The notes under the pieces were generated by a model, which ran no database searches, was not told where the DNA came from, and was given only the letters and a program-made list of their open reading frames with translations. From Limonium bicolor (lineage: Eukaryota > Streptophyta > Magnoliopsida > Caryophyllales > Plumbaginaceae), in contig CM041776.1 in the NCBI GenBank assembly GCA_023374045.1, forward strand, positions 285,027,873 to 285,091,872: a DNA stretch of 64,000 bases. The letters are read 5' to 3'. The translations under genes were made by a program, and so were the position numbers. This document shows, piece by piece, positions 63,820 through 64,000 of this stretch. Position 1 is the first letter of the stretch, and each line of letters opens with the position of its first letter.

Positions 63820-64000
63820 GGGATTATCTCGTTAGTTGAAGATGCAATGACTAGGCTGATCATATTCTGCGTGTTCCCTTGAAGGCAACAAACAGATTAT
63901 AAAATTTGATTTTTCAGATTAAGACTCTGAAGCGGATCTCATGTGGGGACAATAATTGATGAGTTTTCCAATGTCAGTGAGCAAGGATACAACTCAATCG
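63820..64000 (+). promoter_or_regulatory. Promoter block of a further DUF241 copy, cut by the window end
   Basis: TTATCTCGTTAGTTGAAGATG, GACTAGGCTGATCATATTC, CTCATGTGGGGACA, GATGAGTTTTCCAATGTCAG and GAGCAAGGATACAACTCA follow the array promoter block in order. A gene is expected roughly 270 bp beyond the window. Confidence 0.7.

Overview
This is a 64-kb piece of a plant nuclear genome. Introns have GT..AG ends, and the window holds a brassinosteroid-signalling-kinase-like gene, a thylakoid FtsH protease gene, a family of plant-specific DUF241 genes, and plant LTR, LINE, hAT, Stowaway and Mutator-like elements. It fits a eudicot; I cannot name the species. It is about one quarter genes and three quarters transposable elements, many nested.

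Layout. (1) 1-8.2 kb is a gene island: a nine-exon BSK-like pseudokinase gene (+, 1669-4494), tail to tail with a five-exon chloroplast FTSH gene of the FtsH1/FtsH5 type (-, 7850-4996), whose first exon carries a one-base frameshift. (2) 8.2-12.5 kb is AT-rich and holds a broken NAM-associated-like ORF split by an hAT-like element, followed by a Stowaway MITE. (3) 12.48-21.03 kb is a giant inverted-repeat (foldback) element with ~4.1-kb arms around a ~120-bp centre. Each arm has three tandem ~0.9-kb units and a fragment of a transposon-borne plant gene. (4) 21.43-33.75 kb is a small LINE with target-site duplications, into whose 3' part a 10.45-kb Ty3/gypsy element of the Tat type has inserted in antisense. 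That element carries an extra intron-containing gene on the opposite strand to gag-pol. (5) 34.63-39.27 kb is a long-TIR, Mutator-like element containing debris of other repeats. (6) 40.45-41.33 kb is a divergent, broken DUF241 gene. (7) 42.0-47.36 kb is a Ty1/copia element. (8) 48.25-58.84 kb is a tandem array of five ~2.12-kb units, each a promoter plus a DUF241 gene. It ends in a 500-N assembly gap placed at a unit junction. (9) 59.3-60.5 kb holds ends of the same TIR family as region 5 and a foldback MITE. (10) 61.18-61.99 kb is a sixth, diverged DUF241 gene, and the promoter of a further copy starts at 63.8 kb and runs off the window.

A pattern runs through the whole window. Short indels far outnumber substitutions between sequences that should be identical: the copia LTRs differ by five 1-base indels and no substitution, and the DUF241 copies have different 1-2 base deletions that their mutual consensus repairs. 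Many apparent frameshifts, including the one in FTSH, may therefore be uncorrected long-read consensus errors and not real gene death.

The points most worth a second look are the giant foldback element with its triplicated exon, the DUF241 array with its conserved promoter block, the antisense gene in the Tat element, and the TIR family that carries repeated GACGATTTC hairpins.
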